This document shows, one piece after another, positions 15,379-23,462 of a DNA stretch of 43,767 nt (positions are counted from its first letter, which is position 1; every line of letters starts with the position of its first letter). The stretch is taken from the NCBI GenBank assembly GCA_016219175.1, contig JACRCD010000063.1, positions 1 to 43,767 on the forward strand, read 5' to 3'. The position numbers were made by a program, and so were the translations under genes. Below the pieces are notes generated by a model. It did not search any database. It was not told the origin of the DNA and saw nothing but the letters and a program-made list of their open reading frames with translations. Origin of the DNA: Deltaproteobacteria bacterium. GTDB taxonomy: Bacteria > Desulfobacterota > Desulfobulbia > Desulfobulbales > SURF-16.

Positions 15379-16082
15379 TTGACACCTATGTAGACGGAGA
15401 CGATGCCGAAGGTGAGCGGGCGGCGGGACACCTGGGCAAAGCCGGCCTCTTTCATCATGCCCATCAGTTCTTCCGGTTCGTAAAATCCAGCGATGGAACT
15501 GGCCAGATACTCGTAGGCCTCCTTGTCGCCGGAGACAATGCCGGCAACCTTGGGCAGCACCTTGTTCAAGTAAAAGGAATAAACAGGCTTGACAATGACA
15601 TTACGGGGTCTGGAAAATTCCAGAATCAACAGCTTGCCCCCTGGTTTCAGCACCCGGTACATCTCCCGCAGACCGTCCTGGGTGCGGCCGAGGTTGCGGA
15701 CGCCGAAGGCCACCGTGATCCCCCAGAAGCTTGCCTCCCGGGCCGGGATCTTTTCCCCGTCCCCGCAGACCGGCATGATGCGCTGCCCGCGGTTATCCCG
15801 GGGCAGGGTCTTCAAGCCAGCCCGCAGCATATCCTCGCAGAAATCGATGGCCACCACCTGTCTGGCCGGGGCCTGCCTGGTCAGCTCCAGGGCAAGGGGC
15901 AAGGTACCGGCACAGAGATCGAGAACCGCCCCCTCGGGAAACATCTTCAACTCCCTGGTGGTGATCCAGCGCCAGTAGCGGTCGATCTGGAAGCTGAGCA
16001 GCGAGTTTAAAAAATCATATTTATGGCTGATGGCGGAAAACTTTTCTTTGACGAATGTTTTCTTTTCATCCGGATTTTGCAT
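15375..16082 (-). CDS. menG: Demethylmenaquinone methyltransferase
   Basis: A 235-residue class I SAM methyltransferase of the UbiE/MenG family. FSAISHKYDFLNSLLSF (16-32) is the family's N-terminal signature. The SAM motif is VLDLCAGT, and VAFGVRNLGRTQDGLREMYRVLKPGGKLLILEFS is the conserved core read in two parts. It carries out the last methylation of menaquinone. It lies downstream of a 140-base repeat array that separates it from mqnA. Confidence 0.9.
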   Translation of the reverse strand: MQNPDEKKTFVKEKFSAISHKYDFLNSLLSFQIDRYWRWITTRELKMFPEGAVLDLCAGTLPLALELTRQAPARQVVAIDFCEDMLRAGLKTLPRDNRGQRIMPVCGDGEKIPAREASFWGITVAFGVRNLGRTQDGLREMYRVLKPGGKLLILEFSRPRNVIVKPVYSFYLNKVLPKVAGIVSGDKEAYEYLASSIAGFYEPEELMGMMKEAGFAQVSRRPLTFGIVSVYIGVK

Positions 16083-16091
16083 TGAAATCAG

Positions 16092-16221
16092 TCCTGTTGG
16101 TCTGGTTGGTCTTACTGGTCTTATTAGTCTGATTGGCCCTATTAGTCTTATCGGTCTTATTAGTCAGACCAGTCAGACCAAGTAAACCAGCAAGACCAGT
16201 CGGGCCAGTCAGACCAGCCAG
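16092..16221. repeat. 9-bp tandem array with fold-back, mqnA-menG gap
   Basis: The gap is almost filled by 9-base units close to TTATTGGTC, which run for about 75 bases and then turn into their reverse complement (GACCAGTCA type) for the rest. The two arms could form an imperfect long hairpin in RNA or DNA. It is the same unit as in the mqnE-mqnC gap at 19304-19476. It is not a CRISPR, since there are no spacers. Confidence 0.75.
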
Positions 16222-16222
16222 A

Positions 16223-17050
16223 CTATTTACATAATTTCACCGGCAAGGCTTCCGCCGGGACATCTCCGCGTTTTATCAAAAAATCAAAGAAAAGCGTGAG
16301 GGCCTGCATTTTCCGCGGGGCCAGGTCGTATTCAATGCCGCACAGATACCTGTAACAGGAATCAACCGGCATGGGAATACGCGGCGCCACCCGGCGGCAG
16401 ACCTCATACAGTTCTTCCTTACCCTGGCGGATGCAGGCCAGCAGCTCCCGCCGGATGTCGCTGACGCACTGAGCATTCAGGCTAAAGAACTCCTCGCGCA
16501 CAGCCCAGACGGCAAAGACAAAAGGCAGTCCGGTGTGCTGCTGCCAGATCTCCCCAAGATCAAGGCAGAACGGGTATTCCCCTTTTGTTTTCAGACGCAG
16601 GGCCTCATCACCGATGGCCAGCACCGCGCTTGGCAGAGCGGTGGCAACCGGGAGAGGGCTGACCTGCCCGGCAAGATAACGTGGAGCAACCCGGTAAAAC
16701 TCCTCCAAGACGATCTTCACCAGGGCCACCGAGGTCTGTGACTGGCTGCTTAATTGCACGTCACAGTCCGTGAGTTGATCCGGCGCCACTCTGGAAAAAA
16801 GAAAAACGCTGCCGACCGGACCCGAGGCGCTGATGGAAATATCCTCCAAAATCCGGTACAGCTGAGGGTGGGCCGCATATTCATGGGAGGAGACAAAGCC
16901 CAGGTCAAGCTCATTGTCGCAGAGCATTCTATTCAAGGTGGTCGGGGCGCCTTCGGTCACCAGCCAGTCAGCCCTTTTCACCCTCTGCTGCCAGATCACA
17001 TAAAGCGGCGCCGTGTTGATAAAGTTGACCATACCGATACGCGCCGTCAT
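16223..17050 (-). CDS. mqnA: Chorismate dehydratase MqnA
   Basis: A 275-residue periplasmic-binding-protein-like enzyme, first step of the futalosine pathway (chorismate to 3-enolpyruvylbenzoate). The N-terminal RIGMVNFINTAPLY is the MqnA signature, and further conserved parts are ELDLGFVSSHEY, SSQSQTSVALVKIVL and IGDEALRLK. The length is usual. Its start lies 13 bases after the mqnX stop. Its stop abuts the repeat array. Confidence 0.92.
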   Translation of the reverse strand: MTARIGMVNFINTAPLYVIWQQRVKRADWLVTEGAPTTLNRMLCDNELDLGFVSSHEYAAHPQLYRILEDISISASGPVGSVFLFSRVAPDQLTDCDVQLSSQSQTSVALVKIVLEEFYRVAPRYLAGQVSPLPVATALPSAVLAIGDEALRLKTKGEYPFCLDLGEIWQQHTGLPFVFAVWAVREEFFSLNAQCVSDIRRELLACIRQGKEELYEVCRRVAPRIPMPVDSCYRYLCGIEYDLAPRKMQALTLFFDFLIKRGDVPAEALPVKLCK

Positions 17051-17063
17051 TTCACCACTCTCC

Positions 17064-18239
17064 TTACGCCCAACGGACCTGCACGTTATTGCCCGCGCTG
17101 GTCAGGAAATCAGCGGCATGGGCGGCCGTGATCCCTGGGGCCGCAACCGCGATGATTTTCGCCTTTTTGCCTGGGGCCAGCGCCCCCGCCTCAGTCACGC
17201 CCAGACACTCGGCCCCGCCCCGGGTGGCCATGGCCAGCACCGCGGCCGGATCAAGCCGGGGATGCTCCTGCCGCAGCAAGCGCATCTCCTCCCAGATGGA
17301 GAGCCGCGGGTTGCTGGCCAGGCTGTCCGTGCCCAGACCAAGCGTGATGCCCGCCCCCATCATCTTTTCCACCGGCGGGCTGCCAACCCCCAGATGGTTG
17401 TTGCTGCCCGGACACAGACACACCTTGGCCCGCCTGGCGGCCAGCAGGGCTATTTCCTCATCCGCCACATGGACGCAATGCACGCACAGGGTCTTCTCGT
17501 CAATTACACCCAGCCGGTCAAGATAGGTGACCGGCCCGCAGCCGGGCGGGACAAAGGAGCCATCCCAGAAGCCGCGCTCCTCGATAAAGGGGCGCAGTGG
17601 ACCGGAGCCGTCCCGTAGAAAATCAATTTCCGCCCGGGATTCCGCCACATGAATGGAAAAAATATGGTTTCTGCTCCTGGCCCGCTCTTTTGCCGCCACC
17701 AGCAGACGGGCATGGTTCGTATAGGGCGCATGGCCGGTGCAGTCCCAGTGGCTCTCCTGCATCCTGGCCAGGGCATTATCCGCCGAACGCTGGGAAAAAC
17801 CCAGCATCTCCAGAAAAAAATGCACCTCAACCCGGCGCCCCGCGCCGATTTTTCCACTCTCCGGCAGGTTACCGATATCGGCCACGCAGCCCACCCCCTG
17901 CTGATAAAAACCGTCCAGGACAGGCCGGGCCGCGGCCAGTCCGTCAGCAGTCGAATCTTGCCGGGCTGTAAGCAGTTCAGCAATCCAGCCCGTCATATCC
18001 CCCAGGCGGGAAGGTCCCTGGCCGAGAGCTGCCAGATGGGAAAGCTCCAGGTGGACATGGCAGTTGATCAGGGCCGGCAGGAGGATTGACTCCGCATGGT
18101 CCTTCACCTCTCCCCTGCCCTTGAGACGGGCGTATGGTCCGGCCTCGATGATCACGCCGTTTTCGCAAAGCACACCCCCATCAACAATGGGCGGACCGCT
18201 GACCGGCAGCACCAGCGGGGCTCTGTGCAGACGTTTCAT
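17064..18239 (-). CDS. mqnX: Aminodeoxyfutalosine deaminase
   Basis: A 391-residue amidohydrolase. NCHVHLELSHL (about 59-69) gives the HxH metal pair, GHAPYT and IFSIHVAES supply the next His ligands, and LGTDSLASN has the catalytic Asp. These are features of the adenosine-deaminase-like amidohydrolases that convert 6-amino-6-deoxyfutalosine to futalosine. It sits between mqnC and mqnA, which favours this role over related chlorohydrolases. It starts 8 bases after the mqnC stop. Confidence 0.85.
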   Translation of the reverse strand: MKRLHRAPLVLPVSGPPIVDGGVLCENGVIIEAGPYARLKGRGEVKDHAESILLPALINCHVHLELSHLAALGQGPSRLGDMTGWIAELLTARQDSTADGLAAARPVLDGFYQQGVGCVADIGNLPESGKIGAGRRVEVHFFLEMLGFSQRSADNALARMQESHWDCTGHAPYTNHARLLVAAKERARSRNHIFSIHVAESRAEIDFLRDGSGPLRPFIEERGFWDGSFVPPGCGPVTYLDRLGVIDEKTLCVHCVHVADEEIALLAARRAKVCLCPGSNNHLGVGSPPVEKMMGAGITLGLGTDSLASNPRLSIWEEMRLLRQEHPRLDPAAVLAMATRGGAECLGVTEAGALAPGKKAKIIAVAAPGITAAHAADFLTSAGNNVQVRWA

Positions 18240-18247
18240 TGACTTTG

Positions 18248-19303
18248 TTACCCCGCAACCAGGGTGTAATCCATGGTGCGCTGCCGCGGGGCAAAACCAG
18301 CCTCAAGAACGATATGACGGATCTCTTCTTCCGACAGCCGGAAGCTCACCCCGGCCGCGGCCACCACGTTTTCCTCGATCATGGTGCTGCCGAAATCATT
18401 GGCCCCGAAGAACAGGGAAAGCTGAGCGATTTTCGGCCCCTGGGTCACCCAGGAGGCCTGGATATTATCGATATTATCTAGAAAGATGCGGGATAGGGCC
18501 AGCATCTTCAGATAAGAAAATGCCGTGGTTTTGGGCAACTGGGCAAACACCGTGTTATCAGGCTGAAAAGGCCAGGGGATAAAGGCGGTAAAACCTTTGG
18601 TCCGGTCCTGCAGATTGCGGACCCGTTCCAGATGCTCAATGCGCTCCTCCAGTGTCTCGATATGGCCGAACATCATGGTCGCGGTGGTGCGCATGCCGAG
18701 ATTATGGGCCTCCTCCATCACAGCTATCCAGGCATCGGCCGAACACTTGCGCGGGGCGGTCTCCTGCCGCACCCGGTCAGCGAGGATCTCCGCCCCGCCG
18801 CCGGGAATGGAATCAAGCCCCGCCTGGCGCAGACGAACGATAACCTCTCTCACGCTTAAACCGGAAAGAGTGGCGAAATGGCAGATCTCCGGCGGGGAAA
18901 AACCATGGATATGGATATTGTACCCCTTGATAAAGCGCAGCATCTCCTCGTAGAACTCCAGCGGCTTGTCGGGATGCAGCCCGCCCTGCAGCAGGATCTG
19001 GGTGCCGCCCAGCGCTTTCGTCTCCTCGATCTTTTTGCCCAGTTCGGCAAAGGTGAGCACGCTGCCGCGCTCGTCCTCGGGAGCCTTGTAAAAGGCGCAG
19101 AACTTACAGGCGGAGATGCAGATATCGGTGTAATTGATATTGCGGTCGACAACATAAGTGACAACAGGCTCGGGATGCAGCCCGCGGCGGATGGTGTCGG
19201 CCAGCCCGCCGAGCTGGTAGAGATCACCGTCACGCAGGAGGGTGAGCCCCTCTCTCGCGTTAAGGCGCTGCCCTGACTCGACTTTCTTGATGATATTTTT
19301 CAT
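18248..19303 (-). CDS. mqnC: Cyclic dehypoxanthinyl futalosine synthase
   Basis: A 351-residue radical SAM enzyme. The cluster motif CISACKFC gives Cys62, Cys66 and Cys69, followed by AFYKAP, typical of MqnC. GGTQILLQGGLHPD and GLDSIPGGGAEIL are conserved pieces. It builds the cyclic intermediate from dehypoxanthinyl futalosine. The start at 19303 matches the family, but no Shine-Dalgarno sequence precedes it: the 9-bp repeat array runs up to the codon. The frame stays open through the array (repeated T-S-K/T-N-K), but that part is not expected to be protein. Confidence 0.9.
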   Translation of the reverse strand: MKNIIKKVESGQRLNAREGLTLLRDGDLYQLGGLADTIRRGLHPEPVVTYVVDRNINYTDICISACKFCAFYKAPEDERGSVLTFAELGKKIEETKALGGTQILLQGGLHPDKPLEFYEEMLRFIKGYNIHIHGFSPPEICHFATLSGLSVREVIVRLRQAGLDSIPGGGAEILADRVRQETAPRKCSADAWIAVMEEAHNLGMRTTATMMFGHIETLEERIEHLERVRNLQDRTKGFTAFIPWPFQPDNTVFAQLPKTTAFSYLKMLALSRIFLDNIDNIQASWVTQGPKIAQLSLFFGANDFGSTMIEENVVAAAGVSFRLSEEEIRHIVLEAGFAPRQRTMDYTLVAG

Positions 19304-19476
19304 TATATTAGTCTTACTGGTCTTACTGGTCTTATTGGTCTTATTGGTCTTATTGGTCTGACTGGTCCTATTGGTCTTGCTGGTCCGACTGGTCCTATTG
19401 GTCTTGCTGGTCCGACTGGTGTGTTGTCTTTGACTAATGACTAATAAGACTAATGAGGCCAATCAGACCAATCAAA
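19304..19476. repeat. 9-bp tandem array with fold-back, mqnE-mqnC gap
   Basis: About twelve 9-base units near TTATTGGTC are followed by a shorter reverse-complement arm (AGACCAATCA type). It fills the entire intergenic space between the mqnE stop and the mqnC start codon, so it is part of the operon transcript. The unit is the same as at 16092-16221. Confidence 0.78.
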
Positions 19477-20577
19477 CTAATACGTCTTCATCACATCATA
19501 GAGGGTGCCGCGCTGCACCGGCGTGCGGCCGGCCTCTTTGATCAGCCGGACGAGCTCGTCAATGGCCATGGCCTGCTCGGTCTCGGCCCCGGCCATGTGG
19601 GTGATGATCTCTTCCTTCACCGTGCCGTCCACATCGTCCGCGCCAAAGGAAAGAGCGACCTGGGCCATCTTGGGGCCGATCATCACCCAGTAGGCCTTGA
19701 TATGGGGGAAATTGTCTAAAAAACAGCGGGCCACGGCCAGATTTTTCAGATCATCCATGCCGGAGGTGCGGGACAGATCGGACAATTGGGTATTTTTCGG
19801 ATGAAAGGCCAGGGGAATAAAGGCCAGAAAGCCGCCGGACTCATCCTGGGCCTCACGCAGGGCGCCAAGATGGTCGATACGCTCCTCAATGGTCTCGATA
19901 TGGCCGTAAAGCATGGTGGCATTGGTTTTCAATCCCAGCCGGTGCGCCGTTTTGGCCACCTCCAGCCACCCTTCGCCGGAAAGCTTGCTCTCACAGGTCA
20001 ATTTTCTGATGCGCGGGCTGAAGACTTCGGCCCCGCCGCCGGGGATGGAGTCAAGCCCGGCCGCCATGAGGATTTCCAGGGTTTGCCCTACCGGCTTAGC
20101 GGCAAGTCTAGCCAGATGATCTATCTCCACGCAGGTAAAGGCCTGGATGTGGACCTGCGGCCGGATCATTTTGATTTCTTTAAGAATATCGGTATAGTAG
20201 CTGAAGGGAAGATCCGGATGGATGCCACCCACCATGTGGATCTCGGTGATGGGCTCGTCAAGTCTCTCCCGCACCTTTGCCGCCACATCCTCCCGGGTCA
20301 TCTCATAGGCCTTATCCGAATCCTTATCCTTGCCGAAGGCGCAGAACTTGCACAGATTGGTGCAGATATTTGAGTAGTTGATATGCTGATTATAGATGAA
20401 GTAGGCATTATCGCCGTTCAGTCTTTCCCTGACGATATTGGCCAGATAGCCCACGGCCAGAAGACTGGGGGACTGATAAAGCCTGATGCCGTCTTCGCAA
20501 CTGATCCTCTCCCCGCTTTTTATTTTTTGCAGGATGTCGCCGAGTCCCGCCTTCTCCACATACGATTCCATGAACAT
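19477..20577 (-). CDS. mqnE: Aminofutalosine synthase
   Basis: A 366-residue radical SAM enzyme that joins 3-enolpyruvylbenzoate and SAM. CTNLCKFC (Cys72, Cys76, Cys79) is followed by AFGKDKDSD, the MqnE form of the motif. EIHMVGGIHPDLPF and GLDSIPGGGAEVFSPRIR follow. It is homologous to the downstream mqnC. A GGGGTG site favours the internal ATG at 20571 (spacing 8) over that at 20577. First gene of the menaquinone operon, 15 bases after the tetR stop on the same strand, so it may be read from the tetR promoter. Confidence 0.9.
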   Translation of the reverse strand: MFMESYVEKAGLGDILQKIKSGERISCEDGIRLYQSPSLLAVGYLANIVRERLNGDNAYFIYNQHINYSNICTNLCKFCAFGKDKDSDKAYEMTREDVAAKVRERLDEPITEIHMVGGIHPDLPFSYYTDILKEIKMIRPQVHIQAFTCVEIDHLARLAAKPVGQTLEILMAAGLDSIPGGGAEVFSPRIRKLTCESKLSGEGWLEVAKTAHRLGLKTNATMLYGHIETIEERIDHLGALREAQDESGGFLAFIPLAFHPKNTQLSDLSRTSGMDDLKNLAVARCFLDNFPHIKAYWVMIGPKMAQVALSFGADDVDGTVKEEIITHMAGAETEQAMAIDELVRLIKEAGRTPVQRGTLYDVMKTY

Positions 20578-20592
20578 TTCACCCCGTTATTC

Positions 20593-21294
20593 TCAAACAT
20601 CATGATTGATAGCGTGCAACCCTGAACCTGTCAGGCCCTCCCGCAGCACCCGCAGGATCATGTTGACCCGGTCAAGCAACTCATTTCTGCCTGTTTTGGC
20701 CAGCCCCATGCCACAGTCCGGATAACTCTGGGCGTAACTCTGCAGAAAGCGGTCCAGGGTCGCATCAAGGACAAAAATCACCACATCCAGAGGAACATCC
20801 CGGCGGATGGCGCCGCTTTTCTGTCCCAGCTGACCCAGGGGACCGAAATATTCCCGTGAAAAAAGCCGCACCTGGGAAAGCAGCTCCTCGCGCCTGGGTA
20901 CATCCTGCTCAAAAAGCACCTTGAGATATATCTGGAAATATTCCGGATAGAGGTCAATAAAGGCAATACCGGCCAACAGCACATTTCTGACCTGGACGAA
21001 AAAATCAGACCCCGCATCTGTTCCAGCCTCAAGAGCGCGTCCTTGCTCCGCGACCGATTTTTTCACCAGCAGGGTGAACCGCTCAAAAATGAAGCAAAAG
21101 AGAACCTCCTTATTGCGGAAGTACTGATAGAGCGATCCCTTGGCAATACCCGCCTCCCTGACAATGGTATTCATACTTGCCTTCCGGTAGCCTTGCCGCG
21201 CGAACTCGCGGACCGCCGCGGCAACAATCTTTTCCTGTTTTTCAGAAGGCAGGTTGCTGAATGTATTTCGTGTTAATGCCGGTGGAATATCCAT
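20593..21294 (-). CDS. TetR-family transcriptional regulator
   Basis: 233 residues. The N-terminal TetR DNA-binding domain is clear: REFARQGYRKASMNTIVREAGIAKGSLYQYFRNKEVLF (about 28-65, quoted in two parts as REFARQGYRKASMNTIVRE and AGIAKGSLYQYFRNKEVLF). The C-terminal ligand domain has no recognised subtype. A TGACCA-GG-TGGTCA palindrome begins 5 bases upstream of its start codon, and a second copy lies before arnB, so it probably represses itself, eptA and the arn operon. The ligand is unknown; membrane-active compounds would be a guess. No Shine-Dalgarno site is visible. Confidence 0.85.
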   Translation of the reverse strand: MDIPPALTRNTFSNLPSEKQEKIVAAAVREFARQGYRKASMNTIVREAGIAKGSLYQYFRNKEVLFCFIFERFTLLVKKSVAEQGRALEAGTDAGSDFFVQVRNVLLAGIAFIDLYPEYFQIYLKVLFEQDVPRREELLSQVRLFSREYFGPLGQLGQKSGAIRRDVPLDVVIFVLDATLDRFLQSYAQSYPDCGMGLAKTGRNELLDRVNMILRVLREGLTGSGLHAINHDV

Positions 21295-21375
21295 GATGTG
21301 ACCAGGTGGTCATACTATTCCGGCCCAAAAAAAATTTCAATAGAAATAATTTCATCTTGTCTTCATGTTGGCAAG
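21235..21375. repeat. Operator-promoter segment, copy A
   Basis: This roughly 140-base segment covers the first codons of tetR, the palindrome and the tetR promoter. It is similar over its whole length to 23273-23411. Shared stretches include AGGTTGCTG, ATGTATTTCGTGTTA-type, GGTCATACTA and GAAATAATTTCATCTT. Confidence 0.75.
21299..21340 (-). promoter_or_regulatory. tetR promoter and operator
   Basis: On the minus strand TTGAAA (21340-21335) is followed by 17 bases and TAGTAT (21317-21312). The palindrome TGACCAGGTGGTCA (21299-21312) sits between the -10 and the start codon. On the plus strand the same site lies about 200 bases before eptA. Confidence 0.7.
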
Positions 21376-21512
21376 GCGCTGCTGCGGGATCGGAAACCCT
21401 GGGCCGGTATCATAAAAATAAGATTTTTTTGGGTGAAAGCGCGGCAATATTATGTTATTTTGATAATTTTTCTCATCGCTAAAAAACGATATCATACCAT
21501 CTCAGCAAACCC

Positions 21513-23141
21513 ATGCCCATACGACTGACCACCAACAAATTAATCCTGGCCACGGCCATCTTTCTGGTACTCTTCGACAACACCGCTTTTTTTCACAACG
21601 TCAGCCAAGTCTATCCGCTGGCCGAAGGAAAAAATCCCTTTTTCCTCGCCTCGCTGGCCCTGGGGGTAACCGGCTTCACCGCCCTGCTTCTGACCCTGCT
21701 CTCCTCGCTGTTTACCACCAAGCCGGTACTGGCCGCCCTGCTCCTGCTGGCCGCGGGCAACAGCTATTTCGCCAACAACTACAGCGTGGTCGTTGACCAT
21801 CTCATGATCCAGAATATCCTGCAAACCAACGCGAGGGAGGCTGCGGATCTCTTTTCCTTCAAGCTGCTTCTTTACCTTTTTTTCCTCGGACTCGCGCCGG
21901 CCCTGCTGGTCTTTCTGCTCCCGGTTGAGCGGCAATCCCTGCGCCAGGCAACTCTGTCCCGGCTCAAGATGGCCGGGCTCTGCCTTCTCATCATCCTGCC
22001 CCAGCTCTTTCTCTGCAGCCGCTTCTACGCCTCCTTCTTCCGGGAGCACGAGAACCTGCGCTATTACGTCAATCCTACCTTCGCCCTCTATTCGGTGCAC
22101 AAATACCTGAAAAAGAGCCTTGGCGACGCTGTGGTGACGGTGCAAACCATCGGCATGGACGCCAAGATCCCAGAGTCGGACAAAAACCGGGAATTGATCA
22201 TCGTGGTGGTGGGCGAGGCGGCCAGGGCCGACCGCTTTTCCTTAAACGGCTATGAGCGTCCGACCAACCCCCTGCTCAGCAGGGAGGACGCCATCTTCTA
22301 TTCTGACGCGCACGCCTGCGACACCTCAACCGCCACCTCCGTTCCCTGCATGTTTTCCAATCTGACCCGCGACGGATTCAGCAGCAAAAAGGCCAAGGCC
22401 AGGGAAAACATCCTCGACATCGCCCAGCGGGCCGGGGTAAACGTCCTCTGGCGGGACAATAACTCGGACTCCAAGGGAGTAGCCGTGCGCGTGCCCTACG
22501 AGGATTACCGGAGTCCCGCCAAAAATCCCCTCTGCGATGTGGAATGCCGGGACGAAGGCATGCTGCTCGGACTGCAGGAATATATCGATGCACGGCAGAG
22601 TGGCGACATCCTCATCATCCTCCATCAGATGGGCAACCATGGGCCCGCCTATTACAAGCGATACCCTGAAGCCTTTGAACGCTTTACCCCGGTCTGCCGG
22701 AGCAATCAACTGGACCAATGCAGCCAGGAGGAAATCAGCAACACTTACGATAACGCCATTCTCTACACCGATTATTTCCTGAGCAAGATCATCGCCCTGC
22801 TGAAACAGAACGACAAACGCTTCGAAACCGCCATGCTCTACATGAGTGACCACGGAGAATCCCTCGGCGAACTGGGGGTCTACCTGCACGGCCTGCCCTA
22901 CGTGGTGGCCCCGGAGACCCAGACGCACATCCCTGTCATCCTGTGGCTTGGCCAGGAGTTTCCGGTTGACAGGGAAATTCTCCGGCAACAGGCCGGGCGG
23001 GAACTCTCCCACGACAACCTGTTTCACACCCTGCTCGGTTGCATGGAGATCCACACCGCAGCCTATAATGCCCAACTGGACATCCTGCGTGACGCCCACA
23101 GAGACCCGGCCCGGAATGACCCTCAGCCACAGGGCTACTGA
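21513..23141 (+). CDS. eptA: Lipid A phosphoethanolamine transferase
   Basis: A 542-residue protein with five N-terminal membrane helices (to about 175) and a periplasmic alkaline-phosphatase-fold domain. VVVGEAARADRFSLNGYERPTNP (about 231-253) gives the metal-binding Glu. CDTSTATSVPCMF (269-281) contains the Thr nucleophile, and MSDHGESLGELGVYLHGLPY carries the later metal ligands. It moves phosphoethanolamine onto lipid A phosphates, lowering the negative charge and giving polymyxin resistance. The length matches EptA. The start has no clear ribosome-binding site. The TetR-type operator upstream suggests inducible expression. Confidence 0.92.
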   Translation: MPIRLTTNKLILATAIFLVLFDNTAFFHNVSQVYPLAEGKNPFFLASLALGVTGFTALLLTLLSSLFTTKPVLAALLLLAAGNSYFANNYSVVVDHLMIQNILQTNAREAADLFSFKLLLYLFFLGLAPALLVFLLPVERQSLRQATLSRLKMAGLCLLIILPQLFLCSRFYASFFREHENLRYYVNPTFALYSVHKYLKKSLGDAVVTVQTIGMDAKIPESDKNRELIIVVVGEAARADRFSLNGYERPTNPLLSREDAIFYSDAHACDTSTATSVPCMFSNLTRDGFSSKKAKARENILDIAQRAGVNVLWRDNNSDSKGVAVRVPYEDYRSPAKNPLCDVECRDEGMLLGLQEYIDARQSGDILIILHQMGNHGPAYYKRYPEAFERFTPVCRSNQLDQCSQEEISNTYDNAILYTDYFLSKIIALLKQNDKRFETAMLYMSDHGESLGELGVYLHGLPYVVAPETQTHIPVILWLGQEFPVDREILRQQAGRELSHDNLFHTLLGCMEIHTAAYNAQLDILRDAHRDPARNDPQPQGY

Positions 23142-23272
23142 GCCCGGTTCCGGCAGTTAATCCCGCCCGCTTTCGCGCAAGAGTCAGCCGCACCTCCAGG
23201 TTCAGGAATCCTGCCTGCTATGATTTGGCATTTGAGATTCCCGATCCTCTCCATTTAAGCACATCATTTCCT

Positions 23273-23411
23273 CCTGTTTTTCAAAAGCCAGGTTGCTGCA
23301 TGTATTTCGTGTTACTGCCGGCTGATCGCCCACAACATGACCAGATGGTCATACTACTCCGACATTTTTTTCCCCCACGGAAATAATTTCATCTTTTCTT
23401 CATGTTGGCAG
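23273..23411. repeat. Operator-promoter segment, copy B
   Basis: A diverged duplicate of 21235-21375, in the same orientation, placed just before arnB. The tetR reading frame is not maintained in it, but the palindrome is. It retains ATGTATTTCGTGTTACTGCC and GGTCATACTACTCC. Confidence 0.75.
23338..23351. promoter_or_regulatory. Second TetR-type operator before arnB
   Basis: TGACCA-GA-TGGTCA is a perfect 6-bp inverted repeat with a 2-base centre, extending to 7 bp (ATGACCA/TGGTCAT). It differs from the site next to tetR by a single centre base and lies 112 bases before the arnB start. Confidence 0.68.
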
Positions 23412-23462
23412 GATAGAGTCTTAAAAATTCTCCAATACCACCCAATAATAAGGAAATTCCCG

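Noticed and set aside
19304-19462. N-terminal T-S-K/T-N-K repeat extension of MqnC
   Set aside because: It is only the translation of the 9-bp array, which stays open because the period is a multiple of three. The family start is at 19303 and the same array occurs in a non-coding gap.
16092-19476. CRISPR array
   Set aside because: The repeats are 9 bp, directly adjacent, with no unique spacers, and no cas genes are present.
23352-23462. PmrA-type direct-repeat box before arnB
   Set aside because: No convincing CTTAAT-like direct repeat with the usual spacing is seen; the TetR-type palindrome is the only clear operator.
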